From Sisyra terminalis (taxonomy: Eukaryota > Arthropoda > Insecta > Neuroptera > Sisyridae): a stretch of DNA of 64,000 nt. The notes beneath the pieces were generated by a model. It did not search any database, was not told the DNA's origin, and saw nothing but the letters and a program-made list of their open reading frames with translations. Numbering within the stretch: the first letter of the stretch is position 1; each line of letters begins with the position of its first letter. Of this stretch, positions 1 to 12,679 are shown one piece after another. The DNA lies in assembly GCA_958496175.1 (NCBI GenBank), contig OY292278.1:13578001-13642000 (forward strand). The letters are read 5' to 3'. The translations under genes were made by a program, and so were the position numbers.

Positions 1-599
1 GAAACAGATTTTCCTTTTAAAACCAATTTTTAAATTTGAAAAAATACGTTAATTTTAGCTTCAACTTTGAAGAAAATTTAAAATAAAATTTTTCAGCAAT
101 TCTTCAAAAATGTTTCCCAAATTGGTGATATTGGTATTTCTAATTTGGATACATTTATGTTCCGCTGTGTACATACATAAATCGTTTTTTTTCAGCACAA
201 TCTGCATAGTGTTGTAATAGTTGCGTATAAGTGCAATAAGACCAATAAGAGCTGTTGTTATATTTATGTACTATGGGAGGGACTACTTTCAAAGAACTAC
301 TTCAGGTTTGCCACTAAGTTGACGGGATGGCCATTGAGTTTCTCTAGATACTCAATGCTGTTTTTTCAATGTCCTTTCCCACTATTGGTATATTTGGGTC
401 ATCATAAATTTTGGTGTTTTTGTATACAAGAAAGCATTAAGTATATTTTTTTTTCCACTAGTTTAACTATTTACAAAATAGTTTGCTTTATTGTTGAGTT
501 CATTAAGGGTTCGTAGGAATGGCACTTGGGTCACTATTTAACAGTAGACCCACTGTGTTTTGATGGTACTCTCGTTATTGGTACCAAATTCGCACAAGA
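1..599. other. No gene seen; AT-rich flank
   Basis: No coding signal is recognisable. Positions 195-245 (core CACAATCTGCATAG followed by GTAATAGTT-like sequence) resemble 20962-21000, suggesting a very old dispersed repeat. The short open frame at 319-516 is AT-rich noise and does not resemble the reverse transcriptase that follows. Confidence 0.4.
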
Positions 600-1760
600 T
601 GGTGGTATTATTAATCACTTAAAATCAGGAGGTCTCCATGATGATTCCTTTTAAGGCGCCTTTGTTCTCTGGGTGGAGGAAGATCTTCAATGGTGTTTGA
701 AAGAAGTAGATTACTGTGACTTGCCATTGAGCAGTAAAGCTGAGAGTAGGATCTGATAATAATTTCCTTCACTGTGAAGATTATATATTGAAGTGTTTTT
801 GATTCCAATATTTGGAGCATCTTGATGTCAGAATAAAATACAGTGCCCCCAAAACTGAATACCATAGATCGAGATGGGCTTCAGTATAGCGTTGTTGATA
901 AAAAGCTTGTTTTCTGTCAACAATGAAGATGATTTCCCTATCAACCATTATTTTTTTTGTTTGATTTATTTAGACATTTAAAAATTCTTTGTATATGTAA
1001 GCCGTTTTTAAGAAGCATGGCCAGGTGTTTATCGACCAGATATTTAATGAAGCCTTTTTATAACTGTTCTACATAGGAGGACAAGTACCTTCACTAGTAA
1101 TGAATATAATATGAGCGAATTTGTTGGTGTTGATTTTAATTCGTAATTTACCTCTCTATTGGGTTATTCCCTCTAAGCGACTTTAGAGTTTCTCGGAAAC
1201 GTCTTCTACTGTTTCTACCGTTCCTACAATTGCAGGGTCGTCCGCAAATTTAACTATTAGTACTTTGCTATTCATCAGGATATCAACCGTGTGTTTTAGG
1301 TATATCATATCCGTGAACCCAATACGCTACCCTAGGGAAGACCCACTTTAACGGGCTGTAAACTGGTCATTAAGGGTTTTACTATTATTTGATAAAAGTG
1401 ACAATAATATTATTGAATAATCTGTGATCTCCTTTTTGACTTTATACTGGGTACCATCATGCCACACTTAATCCAACGTCACAGAAAGATCCATGAATGC
1501 ATCCAAGAATAGAAGAATTTGTTTTCTTTCGAGTCCTTGATGACTTCGGCAATTCTATAGCTCAACGCCACAGTTGAATATTTGGGTCTAAACCCAATTT
1601 GGTGCTCTGAAAAAAACAATTTATCTTCGAATATAGTTGGTATTCTAGCTAATGAGATTCATACACTTTGCTACGTACCTAGACTGTTAGGTCTGTACAA
1701 GATTACTTCTTAAGGTGGTTTTCAAAGATTAAAAAATCGGCAGTTTTGGTATCATACAGT
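600..1760 (-). mobile_element. Decayed Jockey-clade non-LTR retrotransposon (RT domain to C-terminus)
   Basis: Read on the minus strand this is a broken reverse transcriptase of a LINE of the Jockey group. From high to low coordinates it shows a QIGFRPKYST-like motif near 1620-1560 (RT motif QFGFR.KHST), then RIAEVIKDSKE, a catalytic-box relic KFADDPAIVG near 1255-1220 (family F/YADD), and a C-terminal thumb/connection region ending at about 605. The last 84 residues (865-611) remain open and match the usual Jockey tail with SNIEILQ..SKTL and EQRRLKR. Frameshifts and stops separate these blocks, so it is dead. The 5' part (endonuclease, ORF1) is absent or unrecognisable, typical of 5'-truncated LINE copies. 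Family assignment rests on motif recognition only. Confidence 0.72.
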
Positions 1761-3499
1761 TGTCTGAACAAATTGTACCAAGCGCAGTTAATGTTTGGTA
1801 TAGTACATATCTCCAAAACTCTTTTCGTATCCCGGAAGATATGCATACCATACTTTAGGAAATATTGAGATAGAGAAATTCATATTATTGTGCCAATTTA
1901 TACATTTTATTTCATTCTATACGTATTTTTGAATTTGGGGCAGCGTTAATGAAAAATGAAGGAACAAATCAAAAGTAAATTAAATATTTATATTGTTGGT
2001 CACAGCTAGTTCTTGGTAAATTTTTGATACTCCTTCGATTGGCAAAGAAAATAAATGTTGGAAACCAAAATATAATAACAAAACTTTGCTACAAAATAAT
2101 TGAGATCAAATATTTATCGAATAAATACTTTATAATCTAATATATTAATATATCTTTTCGAAATACAGTTGTAAGCGTCTTAAAAAAACATCTTTATCAT
2201 TGTTCATCAATATCATACACCTTTTCAGTCTATCCATAAACCGTGATATGTATTATTTTCGCAAGAGATTTCATTTCGAAAACAAAACAAATCGTTACGT
2301 TGGAAAAACACCTCGTGCCAACGTCGAGAATCCATTTCGGTCTCATCCATCAAAATCACAAGTGAAATAATATATTTCGCGTCTGAAATCAAACTTTTCC
2401 GTAAAGCTGAAACGAAGGAGCTTTTTTTTTGTTCTTGATGAGAAAACTTTTATCAATTATAATTATACGGCGAAGCACAAACTTGAATTTTTATTTTGAG
2501 GAAAAACGCGTTCATTAATTCTCCCGAAGCAAACATTTTCACCAACTCCTCCACACAAACCAACGAAATTCACGATCCAAGCTCCAAACCCATGAAGCGT
2601 ACATAAAACATATCAATACAATTAAAATCAAATAAAATTAAAACTTTTGCGTGCAACGTGAACTAAATGAGAACAATTTCGACCATTTTTCTTGGAAGTT
2701 TCCTTAGAATAAATCATAGGGGTGCTCAACATTTTCTTCTTACATAAATTGTAGTTTTACAAGAAGGGATGAAGGGTTTGTTTCGTCAATGGATTAAGCT
2801 TTTTGAAATAATTAACACGCCTTGTAATTTTATTGAAGTCTTGCATGCCACATGAACATAATTCAAACGGACACGAAAACGAATACGAATTATATACGAA
2901 TGGGATAGTTATGAGATGGACTTTGTGCAAATAATAAATTATTATTTGTCGATTTTCAAAATCATTATCGTTACGTAAATCACCTCGACTCGACTTGATT
3001 AATCTAGTCAGGAAAAAAGTTCGATACGATTTGATGTAACAGACGTAGGAAATATAATCAATATAAGAAAGTAATGAGCTTTCGTATTAGTTGGATAAAG
3101 TCATTTTGAAATTTTCACAGTCGAGATTTGTGTTGAAAAGTTTTCTGTATCCCTGATTGAAATTTAAGTTCCATTTTTTTTACTTTCTTCAAATTTACTT
3201 TAAAAACTTTTTCCTTATCAAAATGTTTACGGAGATACCATCAAAAGGCGCTCCACAATATATAAGAAATATCAAACTGTACGATTGAGTATTGATTGAT
3301 GTATCGGTTTTAACAATTGAAGAGATAGTGAGAGGATTAATCACTCAATTTGCGAAAGAAATCAATAAATGTCATATCATTTTTCTTGGGACGATATTTT
3401 CAAATTAAAAAAGCTTTAAAATACATAGTCAAAAAATCTTTTTAAGAAGTGAAGAATGCAAATTAAATCTAGTCTAGCATTATAATAATAATATGAAGT
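1761..3499. other. No gene seen
   Basis: AT-rich sequence without a recognisable protein, RNA gene or terminal-repeat element. A slightly more GC-balanced stretch at 2220-2660 is unexplained. Confidence 0.35.
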
Positions 3500-4590
3500 T
3501 ATCTTAAAGAGCGCCAATTTGTGTGCAAATCAAGAATGAAATGTCTAATAGCAGATAAATTAAGACTGGAGTCCCTCAAGGGTCCATTATGGGACCTGTT
3601 CTATTTATTCTATATACAAATGAAATCCCGCGGACACCCGAAACTTTCCTTTTCCTATATGCTGACGATACAGCAATTTTTGCATCCTCCTGGATAGCTG
3701 ATACAATGGCAAACAGACTAACCAAGGCCTTAAAAGGAATACTGATTTTTTTACAAAATGGAAAATAAAGGCCATTGATTACAAAACTGAAGCTATCCTA
3801 TTCACTAGAAGACCCAACAAGCATAAAAAGGTATTAGTAAATGGGAAAAATATAGAATGGGCAAAAACAGTTAAATACTTGGGGATGCCACTGGATTTCA
3901 GATTCAACTTTGCTGAACACATCAAACTATCTAAAAAGAAACTAATGGCCTGAACTAACATCTTACATCCATAGCTTAACAAACAATCTAGGCTGTCTAT
4001 CAACAATAAATTAATAATTTATAAAACAGTGATCAGACCAGTGCTAACATATGTTTGTCCAGTCTGGAGTTTAGTAAGCAAAACCAAGTATCTGAAAGTA
4101 AAAAGATTCCTAAATAAATTACTAAGAATGCTGGGAAACTACCCAGCCAAATTTAAGGTACACGATATTCATGAGGAATTAAAGATACTACCGCTAGACT
4201 TATATATCCTGGCTTTGTCGCGGAAATTCTACACAAATTGTAAAAGTGGCCCAGCCAAATGATTAGAAGCATCAGTGACTACACCCTCGATGACCTACTC
4301 CAAAAATACAGAAAATACAAATATAAAAGAATAAGACATATGGTCTTATAACAAACTAAAAGCAGAAACAATATTCGGGATTTTTTGAGAAATGCCATCT
4401 ATTTTTCCCCAACTCAAATAAACAACTACAATATCGTAAACAAATCTCTATCCTATATCAGGACCTACAAACGCTGCTTGGATGTTTTATGCAAGGTACA
4501 TCACACTTAAAATGAAAAACAAATTGTAAACAAAAGTATTTGTATATATTTTATAAGAGAAATAAATTTTATTTTATTTATTTTTATAAT
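3500..4590 (+). mobile_element. 5'-truncated Jockey-clade LINE (C-terminal RT and 3' end)
   Basis: Forward-strand relic of a reverse transcriptase. Near 3566-3680 it reads [14 protein letters not shown] and then [12 protein letters not shown], the PQG and YADD boxes of the RT palm. A YLGMPLD-like block follows near 3870. The thumb region is open at 4029-4262 (IRPVLTYVCPVW, which corresponds to the family's KPIWTYG.QLW). Frameshifts occur between blocks. The copy ends at about 4560-4590 in an A/T-rich tail built of ATTTT-like units after AATAAA-like sequence, as expected of a LINE 3' end. It lies in the opposite orientation to the relic at 600-1760 and is a different, less decayed copy. The endonuclease is missing. 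Confidence 0.75.
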
Positions 4591-5648
4591 AATTTTGATT
4601 TTTTTTTTCTGTCGTAGCTCATAAACAATGCATTTACTCAAAAAATTTCTAAATCTTACATAGAAATAACAAAATGTGTCATTTTATAAAAAAAAATAAA
4701 TAAAATTATCATAAAAAAACGGTTTATGTGAGCATTTGCGTAACCCAAATATGTTCAATATATTCATAAAAAAATACCACGTGTCGCAAAAACATGAAAC
4801 TCACAACGTTTTCAAATAAATCAAGGAAAAACTATCTCAAAAATAATCTTCAAGTTCCCTAACCATAAATTTCATTGAAAAAAGAAAACACCAAAGCGAC
4901 ACGTAGTCGTCAATTTCGTCGATTGATTTTTTTTATTCCGAAAACGTAGCGATAAAAATTCAAATTCGGGAAAAAAAACACTACGAAACCCACACATTTG
5001 AATTCAATCAAATGTGGGCTTTGCTGTTTGCATGTAGGAGATGCTTGAAGATCTAAAAATATTTCGATATTTTACACTTAATAAAACATGATCGCCTCCT
5101 AAATAATATTTTACGATCTCATTTTCTTATGGCTGAAGGAAAAAACTTTGCCAATTTACCTTTTCACGAACTACACGAAAATGAAGCCTTGAAACTTTCC
5201 AAAACAAATAAATCACAATCGATTGCCATCTTCAAAAATGGCGCCGATCAAATGATCAAAACAAGATTTTTTTCTAGATTTGTATAATGCAAAGTTTTTC
5301 AAGGTCGTAAATGCGATGGTAAAGCTTTTGTGTTTTTCTTCCTTTGCAAAAATCAACAATCAACAACTATACAATTCGACAAAACTGGGCTTTTTCTTTA
5401 ACCTTGGGTTATCAATGATGTAAGCTGTTAATTTTTTTCTTATTGTTGCTTTAACTATCAGGGTCGTTATCGATTATCACTTTAATAACTCTTCCATTTA
5501 GAACTTGAAAAAATCACATCAAAATTCACACAAGACTTAGAGGTCTTTTTACAAGGGGTGAAAACGATACATCAACTTTTCAAACATTGATATATCGTTC
5601 ATAATCATCGATGTTTTACGACGATATATAACTTTGTTGACTTTCTTG
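4591..5648. other. No gene seen; one hairpin
   Basis: No coding sequence recognised. At about 4989-5019 CCCACA...TTTGA and TCAAATGTGGG form an 11-bp hairpin with a two-base bulge and a short AT loop. Its function is unknown. Confidence 0.3.
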
Positions 5649-5650
5649 TA

Positions 5651-6627
5651 CAGAGTCCGTCAGAAAGAACGCATGTTTTTCAAATGGGTAAAACAGTCAA
5701 AATAAGTGTGAAATTTTTTTTTATTGCATCAAAATACTCAGAAATACATGCCATTTTTTCAATTAAACAAAATTTAAGATCTGAAAACCATGCCGGCCAT
5801 ATAGCTCCATTGAGCCAAAATTCAGGAATCAAGCCTCTCCCGAAATGAGTCCATTGCGTCGGCCAGCATCTGTGCTGGAATTTAAGCTACTACTCTTCTT
5901 ATTTTCTCCTTCAAATCGAAGAAGGTCTCCAGTGAACCCCCAACAGTAACATGAGAAACCCCTGCGTACCCCGAAAAATACAGTTTATTGTACAGTAGGC
6001 CACACGATGCTTATTGATCCTTATTTTTTTGAGGCTGATGAAAAATCGACTACAGTGAATTCAGAGCGTTATATTCACATGCTGTAGAACTTTTTTTTCC
6101 CGGAACTTCGACGTTGACATGTCCATCTTAGAACAGTGTGGTTCCAACAAGACGGGGCAACATCCTACACAGCTCGCACTTCGATGGAACTTCTTTGCCG
6201 AAAATTCCCAGGACGTCTCATTTCACGTCATGGTGACATTTAATGGCCCCCCGCTCTCCGGATCTGTGATGTCCGGAGTGCTGAAACATGTAATTTCTTC
6301 TTATGGGGCTACCTGAAATCTAAAGTGTACGAAAACAAGCCTCAGACCCTCTTTGATTTGAAGGACAAAATAAGAAGAGTAGTATTTCAAATTCCAGCAC
6401 AGATGCTGGCCGACGCCATGGACTCATTTCAGGAGAGGCATGATTCTTGCATTTTGTCTCTAGAGGGCCATATGGCCGGCATAGTTTTCATATCATGAAT
6501 ATTATTTTATTGAAAAAAATGACATGTATTTCTGAGTATTTTAATATAATAAACAAAAAACATTTTTTACACTTATTTTGACTATTCTAACCATTTGAAA
6601 AAAATGCGTTTTTTCTGACGGACTTTG
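5651..6627. mobile_element. Foldback Tc1/mariner-superfamily element
   Basis: Both ends carry the same inverted terminus: CAGAGTCCGTCAGAAAG at 5651 and its counterpart CAAAGTCCGTCAGAAAA read inward from 6627. TA precedes the left end; the right flank is AA, a decayed TA. The similarity goes far beyond a normal TIR. 5651-5935 is an inverted copy of 6340-6627, including the 3' end of the transposase gene (LKDKIRR...ADAMDSFQER). The element therefore consists of two 3' ends facing outward with one partial transposase between them. Such foldbacks arise by inverted insertion or by aberrant repair after excision. Confidence 0.78.
6000..6497 (+). pseudogene. Tc1/mariner (IS630-type) transposase fragment, catalytic half
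   Basis: The forward strand preserves the DDE domain in shifting frames. The blocks are FFEADEKSTTVNSERYIHML near 6030-6088, then a QDGAT-like block at about 6148-6165 (second catalytic D region), a WPPRSPDL-like region at 6245-6265, FFLWGYLKSKVYENKP at 6297-6340, and a C-terminal MDSFQER block at 6420-6440. These follow the order and spacing of insect Tc1/mariner transposases. Several frameshifts and stops make it non-functional, and the N-terminal DNA-binding half is absent. It belongs to the foldback element at 5651-6627, whose left arm repeats the last third in reverse. Confidence 0.75.
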
Positions 6628-7962
6628 AATAATCTTGTTTTAAAATCTTTGGAAACAAAGGTTATATTAAAAATAATAACTTATTTTAAGAAAAAACAAT
6701 TCCAAACTAATGACTGCTTAAATTCGCTTAAAATTTAATATTATTAGTGCTTAATAAAGATTATAGGTAAAGGTAAAATGATAGGTAAAGAAACCTAACG
6801 AATAAGTCTAGTAATTATACAGTAAATGAAAAAAAATGAATAAATATTTTAAATTTGTTTTATCAAAAAAAACTTTAGAATTGTTTTACATAATATAAGC
6901 TTTTGTTAGAAACAGTAAATATTGAACAGCAGATAATATACTAATTCTTATCATTCAAACGGATATCTTTACAAAAAAAAAAAAATGAGCAGAATATCTA
7001 AACTTGAAGGTCTTAAAAATTTGTTCCAGATTATAAAATAATAATATCGTCAGTTGATACAGAAACAAATCGCTTCACAAAATCGTCAGATAACCACAAT
7101 AACCATTCGGATAATTTAACATAGTTTAAAAACGCTGATCTAGATACCTATGGAAATTTTCTTTGTTCCAAAGCCAACTATAATTGTCATAGCCTGCCTC
7201 GATTTGTTGATATTAGTTGAATTTATTTGGTCGTTTTATTAGAAATCAAGTGTTCTATCAAAGACCGTTTGCGTTCGCGTTCTTTGTGACTTTCAACCCC
7301 TATCACAACTTTGGTTTCAGTCTCCCCGTTTGAATGTAACAAATCGTTTGATCATTGCTATACAGCATTTGTAATGCAATATGGATTTGATCAAAAAGCT
7401 GACAAAGATATCAAATGCATTCGAGTGAAGTAAATTGGAACGACGAAAGTCGTTCGGAAAATCAGTAACAAAGTAACAATTTACTTAGTCTTTATCTATC
7501 TAAAAAATTAACGAAACGGGGGAAAAACAAAAAAAAGGGAAGAACTAAGTAAGAGTTTTCTTTCCGTAAGAGCTATCTAAAAGAAAAAAGCTTAACTCAT
7601 TATAAGTTTAGAGTGACTTCAAAAAAAAAGTAATAAATTCGATAAGAGCCTTTTAACTTTGTTGTGAAACTTCTTTGAAACTCTGTGAAACCACAGTTAA
7701 GATGTTAAGATTGCAGGATATTAGTCTTTATTATTATTTTTCGATAAATCATGATGATACATAAATTTATTAATAAAATTATTCCAAATTTGCTATCCTC
7801 GGAAAATTATTCAGCTATAATGTTTTTATTTCTTTCTCATAATAAAGTAACTTAAAAATCAAAATATTAGTTTTTGAGCTACAAATGTATCAAACTATGA
7901 TATCAAATCGCCTTTTAAAGTATATAAATATAGAAAACAAAAATTGCTTACTACGTCTTATG
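6628..7962. other. No gene seen
   Basis: AT-rich sequence with no recognisable protein, terminal repeat or RNA gene. Confidence 0.35.
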
Positions 7963-8334
7963 TAGGGTTGAGCGGGGTTTAAAGATCCGCGGGTATAAAG
8001 GTCCATCATGAGTATCTAAAATACTAGTGGCATACTGCTCTATTTAACTTTAATTGTTAGGGTGAGATTTAAAAAGCATTTTGAGGCCATTCTGGCAGTT
8101 AAGCTACATCACAAATAGGAGATTTACGAAAGCACCTCGATATTTTTACGAGAGTAAAATTTTTAATTATTATTCTTTTCGGTTTCTAGCAAAAAAATTG
8201 CTTTGACTTGATTAAAATATAATTTAATAGCATATGACATTTAGTGGTATTTCAGGATTTATTATTAGTTTCTAGCTAATTTAAATAGTAAACTAGTTAT
8301 AAACTAGTAAAACACTAACGTAACTGGGATAAAA

Positions 8335-8350
8335 AGATTCACGTGAATCT
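8335..8350. repeat. 16-bp perfect palindrome containing CACGTG
   Basis: AGATTCACGTGAATCT is perfectly self-complementary and centred on an E-box-like CACGTG. It lies 15 bp outside the left end of the nested element at 8366. A binding site is possible, as is chance in AT-rich repeats. Confidence 0.4.
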
Positions 8351-8365
8351 TTTCCTTACCCATTA

Positions 8366-9428
8366 GGGTGTCTGTTATTTCCCAAATTGATTTTTTTTAC
8401 AGCGATCGCCCCCTGAATTTTTAGTTTAAGATATAAAAAAAATTATCAAATACAATTAAGCTCCTAATTTCTTGATTAAACCGTACCGGAATCATGTTAC
8501 TTTTACCATTTAAATAACATGGGATTATTTGACTTGATACTTTTAAGTTTTTTTTCTCAGAAAAAAATGAATGAAAAGATTTAAAGTCTAATTATTCTCA
8601 CCTAAAATTTAACGCTCTACAAAAAAGGTCTCTTATAAATTTTCGATTAAATCACTCCATTAAAAGTTATTCAACATTTCATTTGTGCCTAATATAAATC
8701 TTGCAATATTTTCAACTTTTTGCTAATTTTTACAATTTTTAACTATAGTCATTGGAAGAGAAGGTAAAAATTATAATCATTAGAGCGCAAGTGATTATTT
8801 GTGTTCATTTTATGGCTTGAACAGAAAATTAAACAAACAAAAAAACATTTTTTGACAATTAAAACCGGTGACATAAGATCCGAATTCGCTATAGTCGTGA
8901 AATTCAATTTATCCAGGATAAATTTTTGTACTTTAATCAATATTTTGTACCTGCGAAGTGAACTTCAAACTTATTAATGAGACTGTCGACGAAAGTTCAA
9001 TTATTATTCGAATTTTTACCATTTCACCTGACCCCATCTATGAGAAATTTCTTAGAACTTGTAGTCAACATAATTTTTATTGAGCCTATAGTCGATTGAT
9101 TTGTCGTTAAAAAGTTAAATGTTGAATAACTTTTAATAGAGTCATTTAATCGAAAATTTATAAGAAACCTTTTTTGTAGAGCGTTAAATTTTACGTCAGA
9201 ATAGTTTGATTTTAAATCTTTTCATATATTTGTTTCTGAGAAAAAAAATTAAAAGTAAAAAGTCAAATAATCCCATGTTATTTAAAAGGTAAAAGTAACA
9301 TGATTCCGGCACGGTTTAATCAAGAAATTAAGAGCTTAATTGTATTGGATAATTTTTTTTATATCTTAAATTAAAAATTCAGGGGGCGATCGTTGTAAAA
9401 ATATCAATTTGGGAAATAATGGACACCC
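8366..9428. mobile_element. Non-autonomous element with about 320-bp terminal inverted repeats, TA target
   Basis: 8366-8685 is the inverted copy of 9110-9428, with few differences. The ends read GGGTGTCTGTTATTTCCC and GGGTGTCCATTATTTCCC. Both are flanked by TA (8364-8365 and 9429-9430), the signature of the Tc1/mariner superfamily. The 425-bp centre is AT-rich with no recognisable transposase. The reverse open frame 8749-8940 lies in this centre and does not resemble a protein I know. It is inserted in element E2. Confidence 0.8.
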
Positions 9429-9755
9429 TATTACCCACGTGAAGGTTGAATTCAACGCAATCTTCCCAAGCAATGGACCCATGAAAACTGTATTTCTAAT
9501 TGAGGGTTCGTTTACTTCGTTTGTTATAATTGTGATTCAGGAAACCATGAGTTTTATTAAGTTAAGATAAAGGTAAAAATAATATTACTTATGTTACAAT
9601 TAATGCTTATAATATTATAAAGAAAGAAGAGTTTTATGTTATGTTTAAAATGACTGTAATAAAATATTCCAAATGAAAATCCAGAAATATTTCATTGATT
9701 CAAATACTGTTATTTACACATAACGTCTGTTAAATACTTAAAATAAATACAGGAC

Positions 9756-9804
9756 CTTTTTGCCCCTTAGCCGTCCCTTTTTGTCCTTGCTAAGGGGCAA
9801 AAAG
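9756..9804. repeat. 15-bp perfect inverted repeat in E2
   Basis: CTTTTTGCCCCTTAG (9756-9770) and CTAAGGGGCAAAAAG (9790-9804) are exact reverse complements separated by 19 bases. The sequence echoes the terminal modules of E2. The CCCCTTAG core also occurs in the middle of the related-looking element E1 (about 30648). Confidence 0.7.
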
Positions 9805-9996
9805 AGATAGACGACAAGGTTTAGAAAAAATGTAAAATGACCAACTTCTATATGGATGATTCCGTTAAAAATTAAATTAAACATGACCAGATATTTGTTT
9901 GTTTGGTAAGTATTATACGTGTCAAATTCATAAGGTTAGTTTTCACAATATAATACGGAATAGTAAAATTGGACCTTTAAACTCCACCCTGCCCTA

Positions 9997-11170
9997 CCTC
10001 AAAAAGAAAAAGAAAATTTCATACCTATAATAACCTTGTTTAGATTGTTTTTACGTGTACAATTCACCCCTGGATTTTATTCTCATTTGGCTCATCCTGT
10101 ACATTTCCAGCCAGTAATTTTCATTTGCATTTGAAACCGGTTTGTTTCCTATTTAAAAATAAATCTTTGATGAATTGTTCCATTGAGAAAAAAATCAATA
10201 GAAAAATACTTCCAGCAACTATAATGCATCTCTGAATCCATCCCGTTGACGTTGTTTCATCCCTCTACAATGCTGTTTTTTTCTCCGTACTATAAAAACT
10301 TCATATCATATTCATTACACCTAGCACTTCAATCGTGGCTTTTCAAATGCACTTTTTTTAATTGATTCATCCAAGTATTTTGCATCGTGGAAGTTTTTGT
10401 TTAAAAAAATGCTTATTCAATTGTTTTGTTGACTGTGATATCATCGTATTTGGCTTATAATTCGCTCCATCTCTAGAAAAAAATCCATTTTGCAAATTGA
10501 TTTAATAAACTCAAGTGGTCTGCAAATATTGAAAGCTCTTCAACAGTTCGCTTTATAAAACTCTATGGATGAGCTTTATGATAACCAATGCGCGTGCAAA
10601 TGGGAGAGGAGACCGTGTGAAAGAGCGAGATGGAACGTAAAAGCTTTATATTTGAGCAAAAAAAAAAAGCATCGTAGTGTGCGATAATTTACTGTTGAGA
10701 ATACAAATTATTTCACGGTTTCATCTTTTGTTGGTATTTATACGTAGTTTTATTCGTCTAATTAAAGTGTTTCGTTGGAAAATTCTGAATTGTACAACAG
10801 CAATTATTACTACTGGAATATTTAAGGATGTATACGTACAATGTACATATAGAAATTGTTACACGCACAAGTGTTTTTTTTTCTATTATCCTTTGTTTGA
10901 ATTTTTGATAAAATAATTGGGTTTCTATAATATAAATTCAGTCTATGACTAACTTATTTCGCGGAAACTAAAATTGGCTTCCAAAGAACTAATTTTACCT
11001 TTCCATTTTTGAAATTAGGAACAGTTGTCCAGCTATAATATTATTATATTTTTTTTCTCCATCACATAATATATTCTTCATATTTCGAACAATAATAAAT
11101 TTTTTTTTTCGATCATTTGAGAACGGCCATTCAAATCATTTCTAACTTATTTCTTTTTTAATTGTAATTA
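9997..11170. other. No gene seen
   Basis: AT-rich sequence. The 79-residue frame at 10677-10916 has AT-driven composition and no recognisable domain. Confidence 0.35.
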
Positions 11171-11174
11171 GTTG

Positions 11175-11331
11175 TCACTTTGTATCATAGCTCTAATAGT
11201 CTTAAGCGACTTTAAGATTCTTAAAAATCCATAATCGAAAAATATCGAAAATTTTCTCGATACAAGGATCAAACCCAACACTTACTAGTTTTGAAGTGGT
11301 TACCTTAACCACTCGGCCACCAGATGGCTTC
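11175..11331 (-). mobile_element. tRNA-derived SINE, copy 1
   Basis: On the minus strand a tRNA-Ser/Leu-like head is visible. The A-box-like TGGCCGAGTGG lies at 11309-11319 and the B-box GGTTTGATCC at 11266-11275, with GTGTTG just before the B box. These are the two internal promoter boxes for RNA polymerase III. Downstream come a family-specific body (GTATCGAG..., GATATTTTTCGATTAT) and a CTTAAG-containing tail shared with the copies at 20286-20438 and 36305-36475. It does not fold as a real tRNA because the anticodon arm is missing. Confidence 0.68.
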
Positions 11332-12453
11332 CAAATTTATTAATTGAAGCTTATTTTCAGTATCTCATTGATCTGATAGAACTTTAGTTAAAAAACTATT
11401 CAGCTTTAGAAGCCGTTTTCGATATATTATTAGAAAGCCATTATACCAACTTTGAAGCTATTTTAAGACATTTCCTAGATATTTCCAAATATTTCCTAGA
11501 TATTTCCTTTCTAGATATTTTCTGTATCACCATATCATAATGGTTCTTGAAAATAGGTGCAAAGCGGACATAAATCGCTTGCCAGCTTTTTTCAGCCAAA
11601 ATGAACCACTTTTTTGATACTCTGTCCATAAATAAGTCAAAAATATTCAATTCTGTAATGATAAGAAAAAAATTCTAGCGATTGCCTTATTGGACTATAT
11701 TTTTCTTTGTACAACGATTATTCTCCGTCCATTTGTATCCGTTGATGTATGTTTTTACGTAAATGAAAAAGATAAATACTGCATTTAATTTGTACTTAAG
11801 CAAGAATAGTTAGGGAAGCCTCTAGCAATTTCTCATCATTTTATAAGATATAACTTTTGGATGTTCGAAGGTTTCTCTCTTTTAGATACTTAATAGTTTT
11901 AAAGTATCTACTTCCTCTGCATTTAGAGCTTATATATACCATGAAACATCATATCCTTTTATCATGGTTATATAAATCTATCTGCTGTTTTAGTAAAGCA
12001 AACACTGCAATTTTTTTGTATTTAGAAGTGCAATACATCAAAACTGTCCCCATGATAGTGTTTTATGTAAGAAAATCAGCCAAAGCTCAAATTTATTTTT
12101 CTGCCCTTCGTAATGATTTTGTCAATATAATTTAGTCTTTAAAGTACATAAGTCTGCAAAAAAATTGAGAACTAATTTGATTTATTTACGTAATTCTTAT
12201 ATTTTTGGGAGTGCTGAATCCAAAAATGACTTTTACTTTGCTATAGAACATAACGTTTTATAACAATGTTCGTATCTATGTTAAACAAGGTATCATTTTA
12301 AAATAAAAGATTAAAGACTAAAATATTGAAAATAAAACTGAATCTAATTATTTATGACTTCAATTAAGCCCCAAAAACCCCTTTTTCATTAAAAAATTTT
12401 GCAAAATGCAAAATTATCTGACGATCTGGAATGTTATAAATATTTTTTTCATA
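11332..12453. other. No gene seen
   Basis: AT-rich. 11460-11520 contains a short run of TTTCCTAGATATTTCC-like direct repeats. The 92-residue frame at 11857-12135 shows no domain I recognise. Confidence 0.35.
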
Positions 12454-12552
12454 GATGATAAAATTCAGATCTCAGCTTTTATTAAATAAGAAAACATATC
12501 AGGTTGTTTAAGATCGGTTTTTTTAATTAATATTTTTTTTAATATTCAAATT

Positions 12553-12589
12553 AGCTACGTTTTGTTACGTATCGTAACTTCATCAGGCT
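12553..12589 (-). ncRNA. Hammerhead-like core, family A copy 1, left arm (mutated)
   Basis: Minus strand: AGC, then CTGATGA, an extra A, stem II GTTAC/GTAAC with a GATAC loop, then AAAA where the core needs GAAA, then CGTA and GCT. Stem I AGC/GCU pairs. The G-to-A change in the conserved GAAA should inactivate it. Confidence 0.55.
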
Positions 12590-12679
12590 TCTTGAATCAC
12601 AAAAAAATAATAGTTAATAAAAAATATAATTTTTTTATTGAATTTAAATTGAAACTATTATATTTTTTGTGAATCAAGA

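Larger units (their letters stand above)
7965..9994. mobile_element. TA-flanked DNA element E2 with repeated GGGT-N3-AAAG modules
   Basis: TA dinucleotides at 7963-7964 and 9995-9996 bound a unit whose ends are related in inverted orientation (GGGTTGAGCGGGGTTTAAAG at the left, GGGCAGGGTGGAGTTTAAAG read in from the right). The left end holds two direct copies of a 14-base module, GGGTTTAAAGATCC (7975-7988) and GGGTATAAAGGTCC (7991-8004). The right end has the inverse form GGACCTTTAAACTCC (9971-9985). A central hairpin at 9756-9804 repeats the theme as GGGGCAAAAAG. A second element at 8366-9428 is nested inside; without it E2 is about 965 bp. No transposase is visible. The TA target suggests Tc1/mariner-like mobilisation, but the superfamily is not established. 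Confidence 0.6.

Noticed and set aside
11266..11319. Possible tRNA-Ser/Leu gene
   Set aside because: A and B boxes are present but no anticodon arm or acceptor stem. The body is shared with two other loci, so it is a SINE.
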